DNA from: a virus | Direction: 5' to 3' (one strand) | IMG/VR virus record: IMGVR_UViG_3300010158_000051 | Location: 1-64,000 of that record | Length of the DNA: 64,000 nt | In this document: one piece after another, positions 26,766 to 36,398 of the stretch | Layout: each line of letters starts with the position of its first letter | Position numbering within the stretch: position 1 is the stretch's first letter | Program-made: the position numbers and the translations under genes | The notes under the pieces: generated by a model | What the model was told of the DNA's origin: nothing | The model's database searches: none | The model's input: only the letters and a program-made list of their open reading frames with translations

Positions 26766-27226
26766 ATACCAAGCTTTATAAAGTCTTAAGACAATCAAGA
26801 GCAGAAGATCTTATGGTCGCCTGGGATTACGAGATGGGTAAGCGTGTAGCGTTTGTATTAACTGACGTTAAAAACAATATGCAAAACGCTTACCCTCTTT
26901 CCAAAGTTTGTAAACTTATCGGAAGACATGAAGACACGATCAAAAGACATTTATATGCGGGTAATATTAGAAAGCCACAACAGGTTTATTCTTTAAACGG
27001 AAAGAAAACTCCAGGTAAGTATTATTGGAGTGAAGATGATATTAGAGAAATGCATGAATTTTTTAAAACTGTACACAGAGGTAGACCAAGAAATGATGGC
27101 GAGATCCATCCAGGCAATATGCCAAGTAGAGCAGAGGTGGAAGCAATGATGAGACAAGAAAATATTTTATATGTTAAAAATAACGATGGGACATTTAGTC
27201 CAGTTTGGAAGCAACCAGAATGGTAG
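26711..27226 (+). CDS. MerR/excise-like HTH DNA-binding protein
   Basis: 171 residues. Residues ~60-115 ('YPLSKVCKLIGRHEDTIKRH' then 'GKYYWSEDDIREMHEFF') form a winged-helix domain of MerR/excisionase type. Start chosen at 26711 where the basic 'MAVKKRGKASQKLRYFYL' begins; ATG 26678 is an alternative. It precedes the replication genes and may regulate them. Confidence 0.7.
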   Translation: MAVKKRGKASQKLRYFYLNTKLYKVLRQSRAEDLMVAWDYEMGKRVAFVLTDVKNNMQNAYPLSKVCKLIGRHEDTIKRHLYAGNIRKPQQVYSLNGKKTPGKYYWSEDDIREMHEFFKTVHRGRPRNDGEIHPGNMPSRAEVEAMMRQENILYVKNNDGTFSPVWKQPEW

Positions 27227-27462
27227 AGAATAATAAATTAAGTAAAGAGGCAAAGCAAACTCTTGATGCTGCCATTAGAGTTCTTGAATACGCTATGGAG
27301 ATAGCTGGACAAAAAGAGGATCTTGATGCTATGATAGCAATATCAGACCGCCTTATGATGCTTTACCAGCATTTGGCAGACAAAGGTCACAAGAAGTTTA
27401 AGCCAGGCTTTGCATTAATGGAAAAGGAAGATATAAAAGATGACAACTCAGACGAACGTTAA
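27220..27462 (+). CDS. Hypothetical helical protein
   Basis: 80 residues; the ATG at 27220 overlaps the previous stop region. Helical and acidic at the end ('DDNSDER'). It overlaps the next gene by 23 bases. Part of the tightly packed pre-helicase operon. No family recognised. Confidence 0.6.
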   Translation: MVENNKLSKEAKQTLDAAIRVLEYAMEIAGQKEDLDAMIAISDRLMMLYQHLADKGHKKFKPGFALMEKEDIKDDNSDER

Positions 27463-27652
27463 GGTTGATTTACAATTTACTCGTAACCTAGGAAACTTTG
27501 AAAGTTTAAAAGTCGGGATTGGAATTGAAGATTTTCAACGCAATGGTGAGACTATTGACGAAGCCACAAATAGAGTGTATACTTTTGTAGAGAAAAAGCT
27601 AATGGAAAAAGTTGGCGAGATAGAGGAAGAGCTAAAGGCCAAGAAAAAATGA
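27440..27652 (+). CDS. Hypothetical protein
   Basis: 70 residues. A beta-strand pair ('VKVDLQFTRNLGNFESLKVG') is followed by a long charged helix ending in Lys. Small proteins with 'LQF-x-R-N-L-G-N' occur near helicases in other phages. Its last bases overlap the next ATG. Confidence 0.6.
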   Translation: MTTQTNVKVDLQFTRNLGNFESLKVGIGIEDFQRNGETIDEATNRVYTFVEKKLMEKVGEIEEELKAKKK

Positions 27653-28008
27653 CCAAAGATGAAGCAAAGTTAGCCTACGGTTTAGTTGGGTTTTATTGTG
27701 CTTTATACAAACAGGTCTACGGTAAATCCCCAGTTGTAAATCGTTATCGTGAAAAATGGGCGATGCAAGATGTTATTGATAGTATTGGATATGACAGAGC
27801 AAAAGAATTACTTGAGTATTATTTTAAATCAAGTCGTCCAGGTCATCCTATACAATGGTTTTTTTATAACTTTGAGAAGATAGATTTAACTCTTACTCAA
27901 ATTGAGCAAGACAAAGTGCGTCGTGAACTAATAAGAGCCAAGACAAAGACTATGGTTGAAGAAAGAGACAATGAATACAGAGTCAGCAGTAATCACAGCG
28001 ATATGTGA
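27649..28008 (+). CDS. Hypothetical protein, possible helicase loader
   Basis: 119 residues, ATGA overlap with its neighbour. Helical, with 'RPGHPIQWFFYNFEKIDL' in the middle. A small helical protein overlapping the start of a DnaB-type helicase is the usual place for a helicase loader; this is inference from position only. Confidence 0.5.
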   Translation: MTKDEAKLAYGLVGFYCALYKQVYGKSPVVNRYREKWAMQDVIDSIGYDRAKELLEYYFKSSRPGHPIQWFFYNFEKIDLTLTQIEQDKVRRELIRAKTKTMVEERDNEYRVSSNHSDM

Positions 28009-29197
28009 AAATAAAGATATTTCAGTTGTTATGTCTGGAAATATTGATGAAGTCTTTACTTCACACAGAGATGTGTGGGAAGGTCTTAAGTCTTATTATT
28101 TAAAGTTTAAAGCTGTACCTGATGTTTCTGTGCTTACTGAAAGATTTAAAGATTTTGAGCCTACAAAAACTAAAGGTGAAACAGCATACTACCTAGATCA
28201 ACTTAAGAATGAATATCTTGCTTCCCGTCTACGCAACTTACTTTTATCCTCTGGTGCAAGTTTAAAGACAGAAGCTTCAGGAAGAGTTGTTGCACAAATG
28301 CAAGCAGAACTTGCAACACTTAGCAGACTAACTTCTAATGTTAGAGATGTTGACTTAACTGATTATAAAGAAGCAAAAAAACATTTTCAAGCAATTAAAG
28401 ACCGCTCTGATGCAATGGGTGGTAGTCCAGGAATTATGACTGGCTTTAAAGCAATTGATTATGCATATCCTACAGGAATGGCTCCAGGACACCTTATCGT
28501 TATGATTGGTTGGCCAGGTAAGGGTAAGACTTGGTTCTCGTCTTATTTGGCCTGCAAAGCCTGGGAACAGGGCTTTAAACCCATGATTGTGTCACTTGAA
28601 ATGACACCAGAGAATATGCGTGACCGTATCTATACTATGATGGGGTCGGGATTGTTTAAGGCTTCAGACTTTGCTAGAGGAGATATTAACATTGATCAAT
28701 TTGATGATTGGGGTTCAAAGAAATTTGCTGATAAGAACCAATTTATCCTAGTATCAAATGAAGGTGTGGGAGAAGTAACTCCAAATGTTATTCAAGCAAA
28801 AATTGACCAGTATAAACCTGATATTGTTATTTTAGATTATCACCAGCTGTTTTCTGATAACCAGAATTCAAAGGGTCCTACAGAACGAAATATGAATATT
28901 TCTAAATCTTTCAAGAAGTTGGCAATGTCTAATAACATTCCAATTATTGATATTACTGCTGCAACTGCAGAAGAAGTAGCAGATCACGATTCACCGCCAA
29001 TGCTAAGCCAAGTTGCTTGGTCAAAGGCAATTGAATATGATGCTGATATGGCTATGGCAATACACAAAAACCCTGATAGCAATATCATGGAGATTGTCAG
29101 TCGCAAGAACCGTCACGGAACTGAATTCGGAATGTATCTGGATTGGGATCTTAATCGGGGAATTGTTAAAGAAGTCTACGATATTCCTATTGGATAA
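27971..29197 (+). CDS. dnaB: Replicative DNA helicase, DnaB-like
   Basis: 408 residues from ATG 27971 (GAAAGAG upstream; an in-frame TTG lies five codons earlier). An N-terminal helical domain (to ~130) resembles DnaB-N. The RecA-type core has Walker A GWPGKGKT (about 179-186), 'PMIVSLEMTPENMRDR', Walker B 'PDIVILDYHQL', and a terminal Arg/Lys region 'SRKNRHGTEFGMYLDWD'. It unwinds the replication fork, and the primase follows one gene later. Confidence 0.9.
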   Translation: MNTESAVITAICENKDISVVMSGNIDEVFTSHRDVWEGLKSYYLKFKAVPDVSVLTERFKDFEPTKTKGETAYYLDQLKNEYLASRLRNLLLSSGASLKTEASGRVVAQMQAELATLSRLTSNVRDVDLTDYKEAKKHFQAIKDRSDAMGGSPGIMTGFKAIDYAYPTGMAPGHLIVMIGWPGKGKTWFSSYLACKAWEQGFKPMIVSLEMTPENMRDRIYTMMGSGLFKASDFARGDINIDQFDDWGSKKFADKNQFILVSNEGVGEVTPNVIQAKIDQYKPDIVILDYHQLFSDNQNSKGPTERNMNISKSFKKLAMSNNIPIIDITAATAEEVADHDSPPMLSQVAWSKAIEYDADMAMAIHKNPDSNIMEIVSRKNRHGTEFGMYLDWDLNRGIVKEVYDIPIG

Positions 29198-29220
29198 TAT
29201 GTAATGTCTGGCTAACTTGG

Positions 29221-29226
29221 TATAAT
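29221..29226 (+). promoter_or_regulatory. -10 element before primase operon
   Basis: GGTATAAT 21 bases before the ATG at 29248; no clear -35. A near-copy of the GTAATGTCTG core of the 59.6-60 kb repeats lies just upstream (29201-29211). Confidence 0.45.
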
Positions 29227-29247
29227 TATCAAGACAGTTAGGCAGCC

Positions 29248-29529
29248 ATGTACCCAAGAAAAATACATGACTTTTGGATTAGCGGAACCATCATGGATGA
29301 TTCTAAACTCCAAAACTCTAGAGAGAATTACGAGAGGCTTTTAGTCCAGCAGATGCGGGACAAGGGCTATATACCCGTCCTTGACATACAGCCACAATTT
29401 AATATAAAATATAACGAGGAGAAGGATCACTATACCTTCAACCTAGTTATGTACGGGATTTATCTTGGGAAAGCCAAAGCACTGAAATACGAAGGTTTCT
29501 CGGGACAGAGTTTAATACCTAAAGGATAA
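29248..29529 (+). CDS. Hypothetical protein
   Basis: 93 residues, basic N-terminus, C-terminus beta-rich ('HYTFNLVMYGIYLGKAKALK'). Between helicase and primase; no family recognised. It starts after AGGCAGCC, a weak ribosome site. Confidence 0.55.
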   Translation: MYPRKIHDFWISGTIMDDSKLQNSRENYERLLVQQMRDKGYIPVLDIQPQFNIKYNEEKDHYTFNLVMYGIYLGKAKALKYEGFSGQSLIPKG

Positions 29530-29532
29530 TAC

Positions 29533-30492
29533 ATGTTAGATGCATATACTAAAGCGGATCTCCGCTCTATTCTGCGTTCTTGCAATATAGAAATTGTTTC
29601 AGAAACAGGCACAGATTTTTTATGTCTATGTCCATTTCATCACAATGTAGACTCCCCAGCTTTTGCAGTAAGTTATTCAAAAGGCCTTTACATTTGCTAC
29701 AATCAAAATTGTGATTCATCTGGAACTGTATTAGACCTTGTAAAACTACTTACAAATAGAAATGACTTTGAAGCATTAAGATTTATTTCTCAAAACAAAC
29801 AGACTGCAGAAGATGCATTTGAAGATGGGCTCAAAGACTTGCTTGATGAAAAACCAGAGTTTGTTCCGTTTCCAGAAGAGACATTAGAAAAATTGTACAA
29901 AGAACTTGCAGTAACACCAGAAGCTGTGAGCTATTTTGATTCACGTCAAATAGGTTTGTCTGCAATTGCACATTTTAAACTTGGCTACTCTTCTAATATG
30001 GGAATGGTAACTGTACCATTGCATTCACCAGATGGGTTACCTGTAGGCATTATTGGCAGATCAATTACTGATAAAAAGTTTAAGAATAGTGTTAACTTAC
30101 CACGTAATAAGACTATGTTTAATTTGCATCGTGCTAAGCGTGAGGGTGGAACTATTATTGTTGTTGAGTCTAGCTTTGATGCTATTCGTTTATGGCAGGC
30201 GGGATATCCAAATGCAGTAGCCACTCTAGGTGGAAGCATTTCAGAGATTAATATACAAAACTTAAACAAATACGCATCTACAATTATTTTAATGATAGAT
30301 AATGATTCTGCTGGACGTGCACTTGGTAATACAATTGCTAATAAATTAAAGAGTAAAAATGTTTTGTGGGCTAAATATGACCACAACAATATCTATCCTC
30401 ATTCTGCTAAAGATGTGGGAGATATGACAGATGAAGAAATAAAACAATGTATTAAGAATGCAATTCCGCATTTTGAGTACGCTGTTATGTGA
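29533..30492 (+). CDS. dnaG: DNA primase, DnaG-like
   Basis: 319 residues, shorter than cellular DnaG (about 580) because the helicase-interaction domain is absent. The zinc site is C33-x2-H36 with C55 and C60. The Toprim domain shows 'IIVVESSFDAIRLWQAGYPN' (catalytic E and following D) and 'IILMIDNDSAGRAL' (D-x-D). It makes RNA primers for the polymerase encoded at 31246. Confidence 0.9.
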   Translation: MLDAYTKADLRSILRSCNIEIVSETGTDFLCLCPFHHNVDSPAFAVSYSKGLYICYNQNCDSSGTVLDLVKLLTNRNDFEALRFISQNKQTAEDAFEDGLKDLLDEKPEFVPFPEETLEKLYKELAVTPEAVSYFDSRQIGLSAIAHFKLGYSSNMGMVTVPLHSPDGLPVGIIGRSITDKKFKNSVNLPRNKTMFNLHRAKREGGTIIVVESSFDAIRLWQAGYPNAVATLGGSISEINIQNLNKYASTIILMIDNDSAGRALGNTIANKLKSKNVLWAKYDHNNIYPHSAKDVGDMTDEEIKQCIKNAIPHFEYAVM

Positions 30493-30498
30493 TATAAT
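30493..30498 (+). promoter_or_regulatory. -10 element after primase
   Basis: TATAAT one base after the primase stop, 45 bases before the next gene, which has AAGGAG. A -35 is not evident. Confidence 0.4.
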
Positions 30499-30543
30499 GG
30501 TAATAACAGGACACATTACAGTCCACTACACAAGGAGAAATAA

Positions 30544-31221
30544 ATGGGAATAGTAACAGGGTTGAAGGCAATGAACCTTCAAATGGAACAAAAATCACAT
30601 TCAGGTGATTCACAAAAAGGAAGATGGCTACAACTTAAAGATGGTCAATCACTAAAAATCAGATTCATGCAAGAAATTGATCCAGACTCACCAACATATG
30701 TTGAAAAAGCTGGTCTAGCATTTATTGCAATTGAACACACAAATCCAGCAGACTACAAGCGTAAAGCACTTTGCACAATTGAAGACCAAGGTCGTTGTTA
30801 CGGATGCGAAATGCATCGTCGTGATCCAAAGGCAGGTTGGAAAGGTCGTCAACGTTTCTACGCAAACGTTTTAGTTGATGACGGTACAGAAGAGCCATAC
30901 GTTGCAATCTTTTCACAAGGCGTTGGTCCAAAATCAGCAACTCAAGAAGTTGTTTCTTATGCGGGAGAAACTGGAAGCATCACAAACCTTAACTGGAAAC
31001 TAAAGCGTACAGGCGAGAAGACTGATACAAATTACTCAATCATTCCACTTCCTACTGCATCTGCAGAAGCAATTGATTTTGACAAGTATGAACTTCATGA
31101 TCTTTCAAAGACAGCAGTTCGTGATGTTCAATATCCAGACCAGGAAAATTTCTATTTTGGAATTACTTCAGAATCATCAGATTCAAAAGCATCAACCACC
31201 TCATCAGCTGTTGAGTGGTAA
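30544..31221 (+). CDS. Putative single-stranded DNA-binding protein with Cys motif
   Basis: 225 residues. 'GRWLQLKDGQSLKIRFMQEI' and a central 'CTIEDQGRCYGCEMHRRD' zinc-type site with three Cys and a His, followed by an OB-like beta-rich middle, match the T4 gp32-like SSBs found in actinophages between primase and polymerase. The C-terminus is Ser/Thr-rich, acidic only in part. Assigned by layout rather than by a strict motif. Confidence 0.6.
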   Translation: MGIVTGLKAMNLQMEQKSHSGDSQKGRWLQLKDGQSLKIRFMQEIDPDSPTYVEKAGLAFIAIEHTNPADYKRKALCTIEDQGRCYGCEMHRRDPKAGWKGRQRFYANVLVDDGTEEPYVAIFSQGVGPKSATQEVVSYAGETGSITNLNWKLKRTGEKTDTNYSIIPLPTASAEAIDFDKYELHDLSKTAVRDVQYPDQENFYFGITSESSDSKASTTSSAVEW

Positions 31222-31245
31222 TAACTAACAAGTAGAAAGCTAAAC

Positions 31246-34200
31246 ATGTCTGACTTTGTTCACCTGCATGTCCATTCGCACTATTCGCTTATGGATGGTT
31301 TAAATACACCAAACGAGTTGCTCGTTGCTGCAAAAAATCAAGGTCAGGCATGTTTGGCTATTACTGATCATGGCTCTCTTGCATCTCACAGAGATATGCA
31401 AATTGCTGCAAAAGAACTTGGTATGAAACCGATTCTTGGGCTTGAAGCCTATCTTTCAGAAACAGATCGTTTTGACAAAAGAGCAGTAGCAAAAAGAGAT
31501 GACAATACTTCTTTATATTCTCACATTATCCTATTGGCAAAGAATGATTTAGGTTTAAAAAATCTTCAAAAGCTTTCCCAGATTGCTTGGACAGAAGGTT
31601 ACTACCATAAACCACGCATTGACATGGAAGTTCTTTTTGAGTTTGGTGACGGTATAATTGTATTGTCTGGTTGCATGGGTGGAATTATTTCTAAAGCTAT
31701 AGAGCGTGGGGATAATGAAAAAGCAAGAGAATATACTAAGATGCTAAAAGATCGTTTTGGTAAAGATTTTTATATTGAAGTTCAAGCACATAACCCAGAT
31801 AGTTTAAATACTGCTTTACTTGCATTGGCAGATGAGTTTAAAGTACAGCCAGTAGCAACGGGGGATTGTCATTTTGCAGTTAAAGAAGAACGGGATTTGG
31901 AAGAGCTTTTGCTTATTCTATCTACCAAGCCAACACAAAACAAAGAAGCAGATTATACAAGTGGTCGTTTACGATCTAACATTATTGATAGGTTTGACCA
32001 TCTTTATCCCAATCGCCCTATTAGTTTCGCTGACATTAACGTTTTTATTCAATCCCGCATTGAGATTGAAGAAGACTTTATCAAAGCGGGCATTACACGC
32101 AAAGACATTTATGAATCATCAGTAGAGATTGCTGATAAGATTGAAGCATATGATTTTCACGAAAATCTAGATTTGCTTCCAGTACCAAAAAAGAATGCAC
32201 TAAAAACAGTAAAAGATTTATGTGAAAAGTCTCTAGTAGAAATGGGTTTAGATAATGAGACATATAAAGAAAGACTTAAAGAAGAACTTCAAGTTATTTC
32301 CGATAAAAACTTTGCTAGCTATTTCCTTGTTGTTGGGGATATGGTTGGCTGGGCGAAAGAAAATGAAATCCTTGTTGGACCAGGAAGAGGATCTGCAGCA
32401 GGATCGTTAGTATGTTATTTAATGGGTATTACAGAAGTAGACCCAATTAAATATGATTTACTTTTCTTTAGATTTATTAACCCAGAGCGTAATGACTTTC
32501 CAGATATTGATACAGATTTTATGGATCGTCGTCGTGGTGAGGTTAAAGAATATCTAAGAAAAAAGTTTAAACATGTTGCTTCTATTTCTACATTTCAATA
32601 TTTTAAAGATAAGGGCGTAATTAAAGACGTTGCACGTACTTTTTTAGTTCCGCTTAAAGAGGTTGAAAGAACACTCAAGCATGTTGAAACTTTTGAAGAA
32701 TATGAATCAAGCCCAAACACAGAAGAATTTAGAAAGAAGTATCCTGAAGTAACAAAATATGCATCAATGTTGCGTGGAAAAATTCGTGGTAATGGAATGC
32801 ATGCAGCGGGAGTTGTAGTTGCAAAAGATGATATTAGCAAGTACGTTCCAATTGAAACACGCAAAGACCCAAACGATTCAGTATCTGGGCGTATTCCAGT
32901 TGTTGCATATGACATGGAGCAAACAGCAGACTTAGGTTTGATTAAACTTGATGTGCTTGGACTTAAAACTTTATCAGTTATTGATGACACATTAAAAACT
33001 ATTCAAAAGATTAGCAAGAAAAAGATTGACCTTAAATCTTTAACGCTTGACGATCCTAAAGTATTTGAGATGCTTTCAAATGGATTTACTAAGGGTGTTT
33101 TTCAAGCTGAAGCAACACCTTACACAAACCTTCTTATGAAGATGGGCGTTAGCACATTTGAAGACCTAGCAGCATCTAATGCTTTGGTTCGTCCAGGTGC
33201 AATGAATACTGTAGGTGGATCTTATGTTCGTCGTAAAAAGGGTGATGAAATGATTACATATGCCCATCCAATTATGCATGAATTTACAGAACGTACATAC
33301 GGTGTTATTATTTATCAGGAACAAGTCATGCAAGCTTGCGTTCACTTAGGCGGAATGACTTGGATGGAAGCTGATAAGGTTAGAAAAATTATTGGAAAGA
33401 AGAAAGATGCTAAAGAGTTTGATATATTTAAAGATCAGTTTATTGCGGGAGCAAGCAAACATATTACTCCAGAAGATGCCGCCAAACTTTGGCATGACTT
33501 TGAAGCTCATGCTGGTTATTCTTTCAACCGTTCCCATGCTATTGCTTACTCTATGCTTAGTTATTATACTGCTTGGCTTAAGTGTTATTATCCGCTTGAG
33601 TTTATGTTTGCCATTCTTAAAAATGAAAAAGACAAAGATGCAAGAACAGACTACCTCCTTGAGGCTAAGCGATTGGGAATTAAGGTCTTATTACCCCATG
33701 TAAATGAATCAGAGTTGGATTTTAGTATTCAAGGCAACTCAATTCGATTTGGTTTATCCAATATTAAATATATTTCAGATAACATTGGTAGTAAGATTAC
33801 AACACTAAGGCCTTTTAAAACATATGCAGAATTTATTGATAAAGCTAAAGAAAAGGGTAGCGGTATTAATTCAAGAGCATTAGAATCTTTAAATATGATT
33901 GGTGCTTCTGCTTTTCCAGATAATCCACGTAAGGGTAACGAAAATGAAAACCTTTATGAGTATCTAGGAATTCCAAAGTTTGATACTGGAAAGCTAAGTC
34001 CAGCAATTAAAGCACAAGTCAACCCACTTCAAGAGTTTCTTGAGGAAGGATGCTTTGTTCTTTTAGCAATGGTTAAGTCTATTAAGAAAGGGACGGGATG
34101 GAGCCGTGTAGAGCTTGTAGATGATACAGGATCAGTAGGTATATTCCATAGCGAGAATACGCAGATTGAGACGGGCATGATGTACTTTTTCCTAGTCGGA

Positions 34201-34521
34201 GATAACCGTATTCATAAGTATGTAACTATTGATGATGTTGTAAATAAAACAGATGATGCATTTGTACAATGGCTTTATAGAGACAAGTTAAAGATTGATT
34301 CTGGCAAAAGGTTAGTTCTTGATTTTACACACTATAAAACAAAAGCTAATAAGATGATGGCACATATTATCTTGTCTGATGCAGATAAAAATTTAGAGCG
34401 TGTTATTGCTTTTCCAAAGTTGTACACAAAAGCTCTTGGCAAAATGCAGGCGGGAAGTATTTGTGACCCTGCTATTGCTGAAATGGATGATGGAACGCTA
34501 TACGTAAAGGAGGTAAATTAA
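31246..34521 (+). CDS. dnaE: DNA polymerase III alpha subunit (DnaE-type)
   Basis: 1091 residues, near the bacterial length (about 1160). PHP domain at the N-terminus: H6-x-H8-x-H10-x-H12-Y-S, then TDHG and GDCHF, so metal ligands look intact and proofreading by PHP is plausible. Polymerase palm: PDIDTD with D420, D422 and the third Asp in 'KLDVLGLKTLSVID'. 'GPGRGSAAGSLV' precedes the palm. C-terminal OB part near 960-1010. It replicates the phage genome. Confidence 0.95.
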   Translation: MSDFVHLHVHSHYSLMDGLNTPNELLVAAKNQGQACLAITDHGSLASHRDMQIAAKELGMKPILGLEAYLSETDRFDKRAVAKRDDNTSLYSHIILLAKNDLGLKNLQKLSQIAWTEGYYHKPRIDMEVLFEFGDGIIVLSGCMGGIISKAIERGDNEKAREYTKMLKDRFGKDFYIEVQAHNPDSLNTALLALADEFKVQPVATGDCHFAVKEERDLEELLLILSTKPTQNKEADYTSGRLRSNIIDRFDHLYPNRPISFADINVFIQSRIEIEEDFIKAGITRKDIYESSVEIADKIEAYDFHENLDLLPVPKKNALKTVKDLCEKSLVEMGLDNETYKERLKEELQVISDKNFASYFLVVGDMVGWAKENEILVGPGRGSAAGSLVCYLMGITEVDPIKYDLLFFRFINPERNDFPDIDTDFMDRRRGEVKEYLRKKFKHVASISTFQYFKDKGVIKDVARTFLVPLKEVERTLKHVETFEEYESSPNTEEFRKKYPEVTKYASMLRGKIRGNGMHAAGVVVAKDDISKYVPIETRKDPNDSVSGRIPVVAYDMEQTADLGLIKLDVLGLKTLSVIDDTLKTIQKISKKKIDLKSLTLDDPKVFEMLSNGFTKGVFQAEATPYTNLLMKMGVSTFEDLAASNALVRPGAMNTVGGSYVRRKKGDEMITYAHPIMHEFTERTYGVIIYQEQVMQACVHLGGMTWMEADKVRKIIGKKKDAKEFDIFKDQFIAGASKHITPEDAAKLWHDFEAHAGYSFNRSHAIAYSMLSYYTAWLKCYYPLEFMFAILKNEKDKDARTDYLLEAKRLGIKVLLPHVNESELDFSIQGNSIRFGLSNIKYISDNIGSKITTLRPFKTYAEFIDKAKEKGSGINSRALESLNMIGASAFPDNPRKGNENENLYEYLGIPKFDTGKLSPAIKAQVNPLQEFLEEGCFVLLAMVKSIKKGTGWSRVELVDDTGSVGIFHSENTQIETGMMYFFLVGDNRIHKYVTIDDVVNKTDDAFVQWLYRDKLKIDSGKRLVLDFTHYKTKANKMMAHIILSDADKNLERVIAFPKLYTKALGKMQAGSICDPAIAEMDDGTLYVKEVN

Positions 34522-34739
34522 TGACTGAAGAAACAAAGCAAGATATTAACAATATTAATATCTCTATTGAACAAATTATTGCAGCAATTCTTAACAAGGT
34601 TGGGAAAATGGAACTTACTTTGCAAGAATTATTAACTGATTATTCATCTAAGAGTATTGCGGTTAATCAAGATCCAGATACTCAAATGGTAACATTTGAA
34701 ATGGCAGATGTGCCAGAAACAGAAAACGAAGAAGTTTGA
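34521..34739 (+). CDS. Small acidic helical protein
   Basis: 72 residues; ATG overlaps the polymerase stop by one base. Rich in Asn/Ile/Glu, a probable coiled coil near 15-40, acidic end. Translationally coupled to the polymerase. No family recognised. Confidence 0.55.
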   Translation: MTEETKQDINNINISIEQIIAAILNKVGKMELTLQELLTDYSSKSIAVNQDPDTQMVTFEMADVPETENEEV

Positions 34740-34745
34740 TATAAT
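34740..34745 (+). promoter_or_regulatory. -10 element, leaderless type
   Basis: TATAAT 8 bases before the ATG at 34754. -35 is poor. Confidence 0.45.
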
Positions 34746-34753
34746 AGGTATAT

Positions 34754-35008
34754 ATGTCTAAAGCTTACATACTAAAAGGTACGCAAGAAGAATACCTTTT
34801 AGTTATTAGAACGGAAGATGAAAAAGCAGTCTATAAAATAATAGACTTTTTAGCAACAAGTAAAAATGAACAGGTACAACAACTGGCTATCGAATTAGAG
34901 AAGAGTATGAATGATAACGGAAGAGATTCTAGCAAAGCTAGACCCGAAGACAAGAGCAAGAGTACAGCTAGCAACAAAAATAAGCGTAGAAAAACAAAAG
35001 ACTCCTAG
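34754..35008 (+). CDS. Hypothetical protein overlapping recA
   Basis: 84 residues. The folded part ('ILKGTQEEYLLVIRTEDEKA') ends near 50; the rest is Lys/Ser/Arg-rich and overlaps the recA start by 98 bases in another frame. The tail may therefore be shaped by the overlapping recA frame. Confidence 0.5.
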   Translation: MSKAYILKGTQEEYLLVIRTEDEKAVYKIIDFLATSKNEQVQQLAIELEKSMNDNGRDSSKARPEDKSKSTASNKNKRRKTKDS

Positions 35009-35909
35009 TATTGGTTTAAACTTAGCACTCAAAGGTGGACTAGGTTTTGGTCGCCAAGTAATGATTTGGGGTAACAAGTCTGCGGGTAAGTCATCTTTTT
35101 GTTTGCAAATGATTGCTGATGCACAAAAAAATGGAAAGACGTGTGCTTGGATTGATGCGGAAGCATCATATGATGTAGCTTGGGCTAAAACTTTGGGTGT
35201 TGATTCAGATTCACTTATTTATTCGCAAGCTAAATCAATTAATGACATGGTAGATGTTGCAACTCAGCTTATGGATGCTGGTGTTGATATAATTGTAGTT
35301 GACTCTATTTCAGCACTACTTCCCGCAATTTATTTTGAAAAGGACAGTACAGAGTTAAAGAAGCTTGAAGATACTAAGCAGATTGGTGCGGAAGCAAAGG
35401 ATATGACCCATGCGGTCAAAATGTTAAACTATGCCAATAAAAACACGCTACTGGTTCTCATTTCACAACAACGTAATCAGTTTGGTAGCATGCATGCCTC
35501 CCACATCCCCACAGGTGGAATGGCGGTCAAATTCTTTTCATCTACGATCATTAAGCTTTGGTCGTCAGAAGCTGAGGCGAATGCTATTAAATCTGGCATT
35601 CAAGTTGGTGATAAGATTATTGAACAAAAAGTCGGACGACCAGTCAATTGGATTGTTGATTACAATAAACTCGGACCGCCAAATCTCTCAGGACAATATG
35701 ACTTTTACTACCAAGGTGATTCACTGGGAGTAGATTCTATAGGTGAAGTTTGCGACGTTGCAGAAATGATGGGAATCATTCAAAAAGGCGGAGCATGGTA
35801 TACAGTTGGAGAAGAACGTTTTCAAGGACGTGCTAAAGTTGTAGACTATTTAAAAAATAATCCTAAGATAGTTGAAGAATTAAGAGGCAAGATTTATGAC
35901 AAGTCTTGA
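34911..35909 (+). CDS. recA: RecA-like recombinase
   Basis: 332 residues. Walker A G54-N-K-S-A-G-K-S, then 'KTCAWIDAEASYDVAWAKTL' (the Glu and Tyr stacking region), Walker B 'VDIIVVDSISAL', and 'VLISQQRNQFGS', the L2-type loop. The C-terminal domain is short. It performs strand exchange in recombination-dependent replication with the Cas4-like exonuclease and the resolvase downstream. Confidence 0.92.
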   Translation: MITEEILAKLDPKTRARVQLATKISVEKQKTPSIGLNLALKGGLGFGRQVMIWGNKSAGKSSFCLQMIADAQKNGKTCAWIDAEASYDVAWAKTLGVDSDSLIYSQAKSINDMVDVATQLMDAGVDIIVVDSISALLPAIYFEKDSTELKKLEDTKQIGAEAKDMTHAVKMLNYANKNTLLVLISQQRNQFGSMHASHIPTGGMAVKFFSSTIIKLWSSEAEANAIKSGIQVGDKIIEQKVGRPVNWIVDYNKLGPPNLSGQYDFYYQGDSLGVDSIGEVCDVAEMMGIIQKGGAWYTVGEERFQGRAKVVDYLKNNPKIVEELRGKIYDKS

Positions 35910-36093
35910 AGATTTTTTAAAAAGTAATAAAGTAGAAACAGGTTCTTCTATACAAAAAGAACCAGCAAATGGATCTTTTTCTTGTCAACATGAAGATTGT
36001 GATGAAGTAATTTACGAAGGTACAATTGACAGAAGCAATCATCGCCTAACCTGGACTTGTTCTAGGGGCCACCATTCAAGCGTGGTCGTTTAA
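35896..36093 (+). CDS. Small zinc-ribbon protein
   Basis: 65 residues, ATG inside the recA end. C-x4-C in 'FSCQHEDCDEVIYEG' and a later 'WTCSRGHHSSVVV' with one Cys and two His make a likely metal site. Position between recombination genes suggests nucleic-acid binding. Confidence 0.55.
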   Translation: MTSLEDFLKSNKVETGSSIQKEPANGSFSCQHEDCDEVIYEGTIDRSNHRLTWTCSRGHHSSVVV

Positions 36094-36398
36094 TGTCAGA
36101 GCGTGGGGAGATAAAAAGAGATGGTGCAAAAGGGCAAAAAAATAGTGGTCGTGGTGACTATCAAAAAGGGGACGCTCAATGGCGTAATTTTTTGGTTGAT
36201 TACAAAGAGTATTCAAAATCAATCTCGATATCAAAAGACATTTGGGCAAAAATTTGTACTGACACTTTTAAGGTGGACAGAAATAAATATCCAGTCCTTA
36301 AGCTCATACTTGGCGAGAGCACTAAAACGAGACTTGCGGTAATAGAATGGGCGTTACTAGAACAACTGATAGACTGTTGGGAGCAGCATAATGAGTAA
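36093..36398 (+). CDS. Putative PD-(D/E)XK-type nuclease
   Basis: 101 residues, ATG overlapping the previous stop. 'GRGDYQKGDAQWRNFLVDYK' contains a D followed later by V-D-Y-K, the D...(D/E)xK order of small resolvase-like nucleases, and 'LAVIEWALLEQL' near the end. It lies among recombination genes. The nuclease reading is suggestive only. Confidence 0.4.
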   Translation: MSERGEIKRDGAKGQKNSGRGDYQKGDAQWRNFLVDYKEYSKSISISKDIWAKICTDTFKVDRNKYPVLKLILGESTKTRLAVIEWALLEQLIDCWEQHNE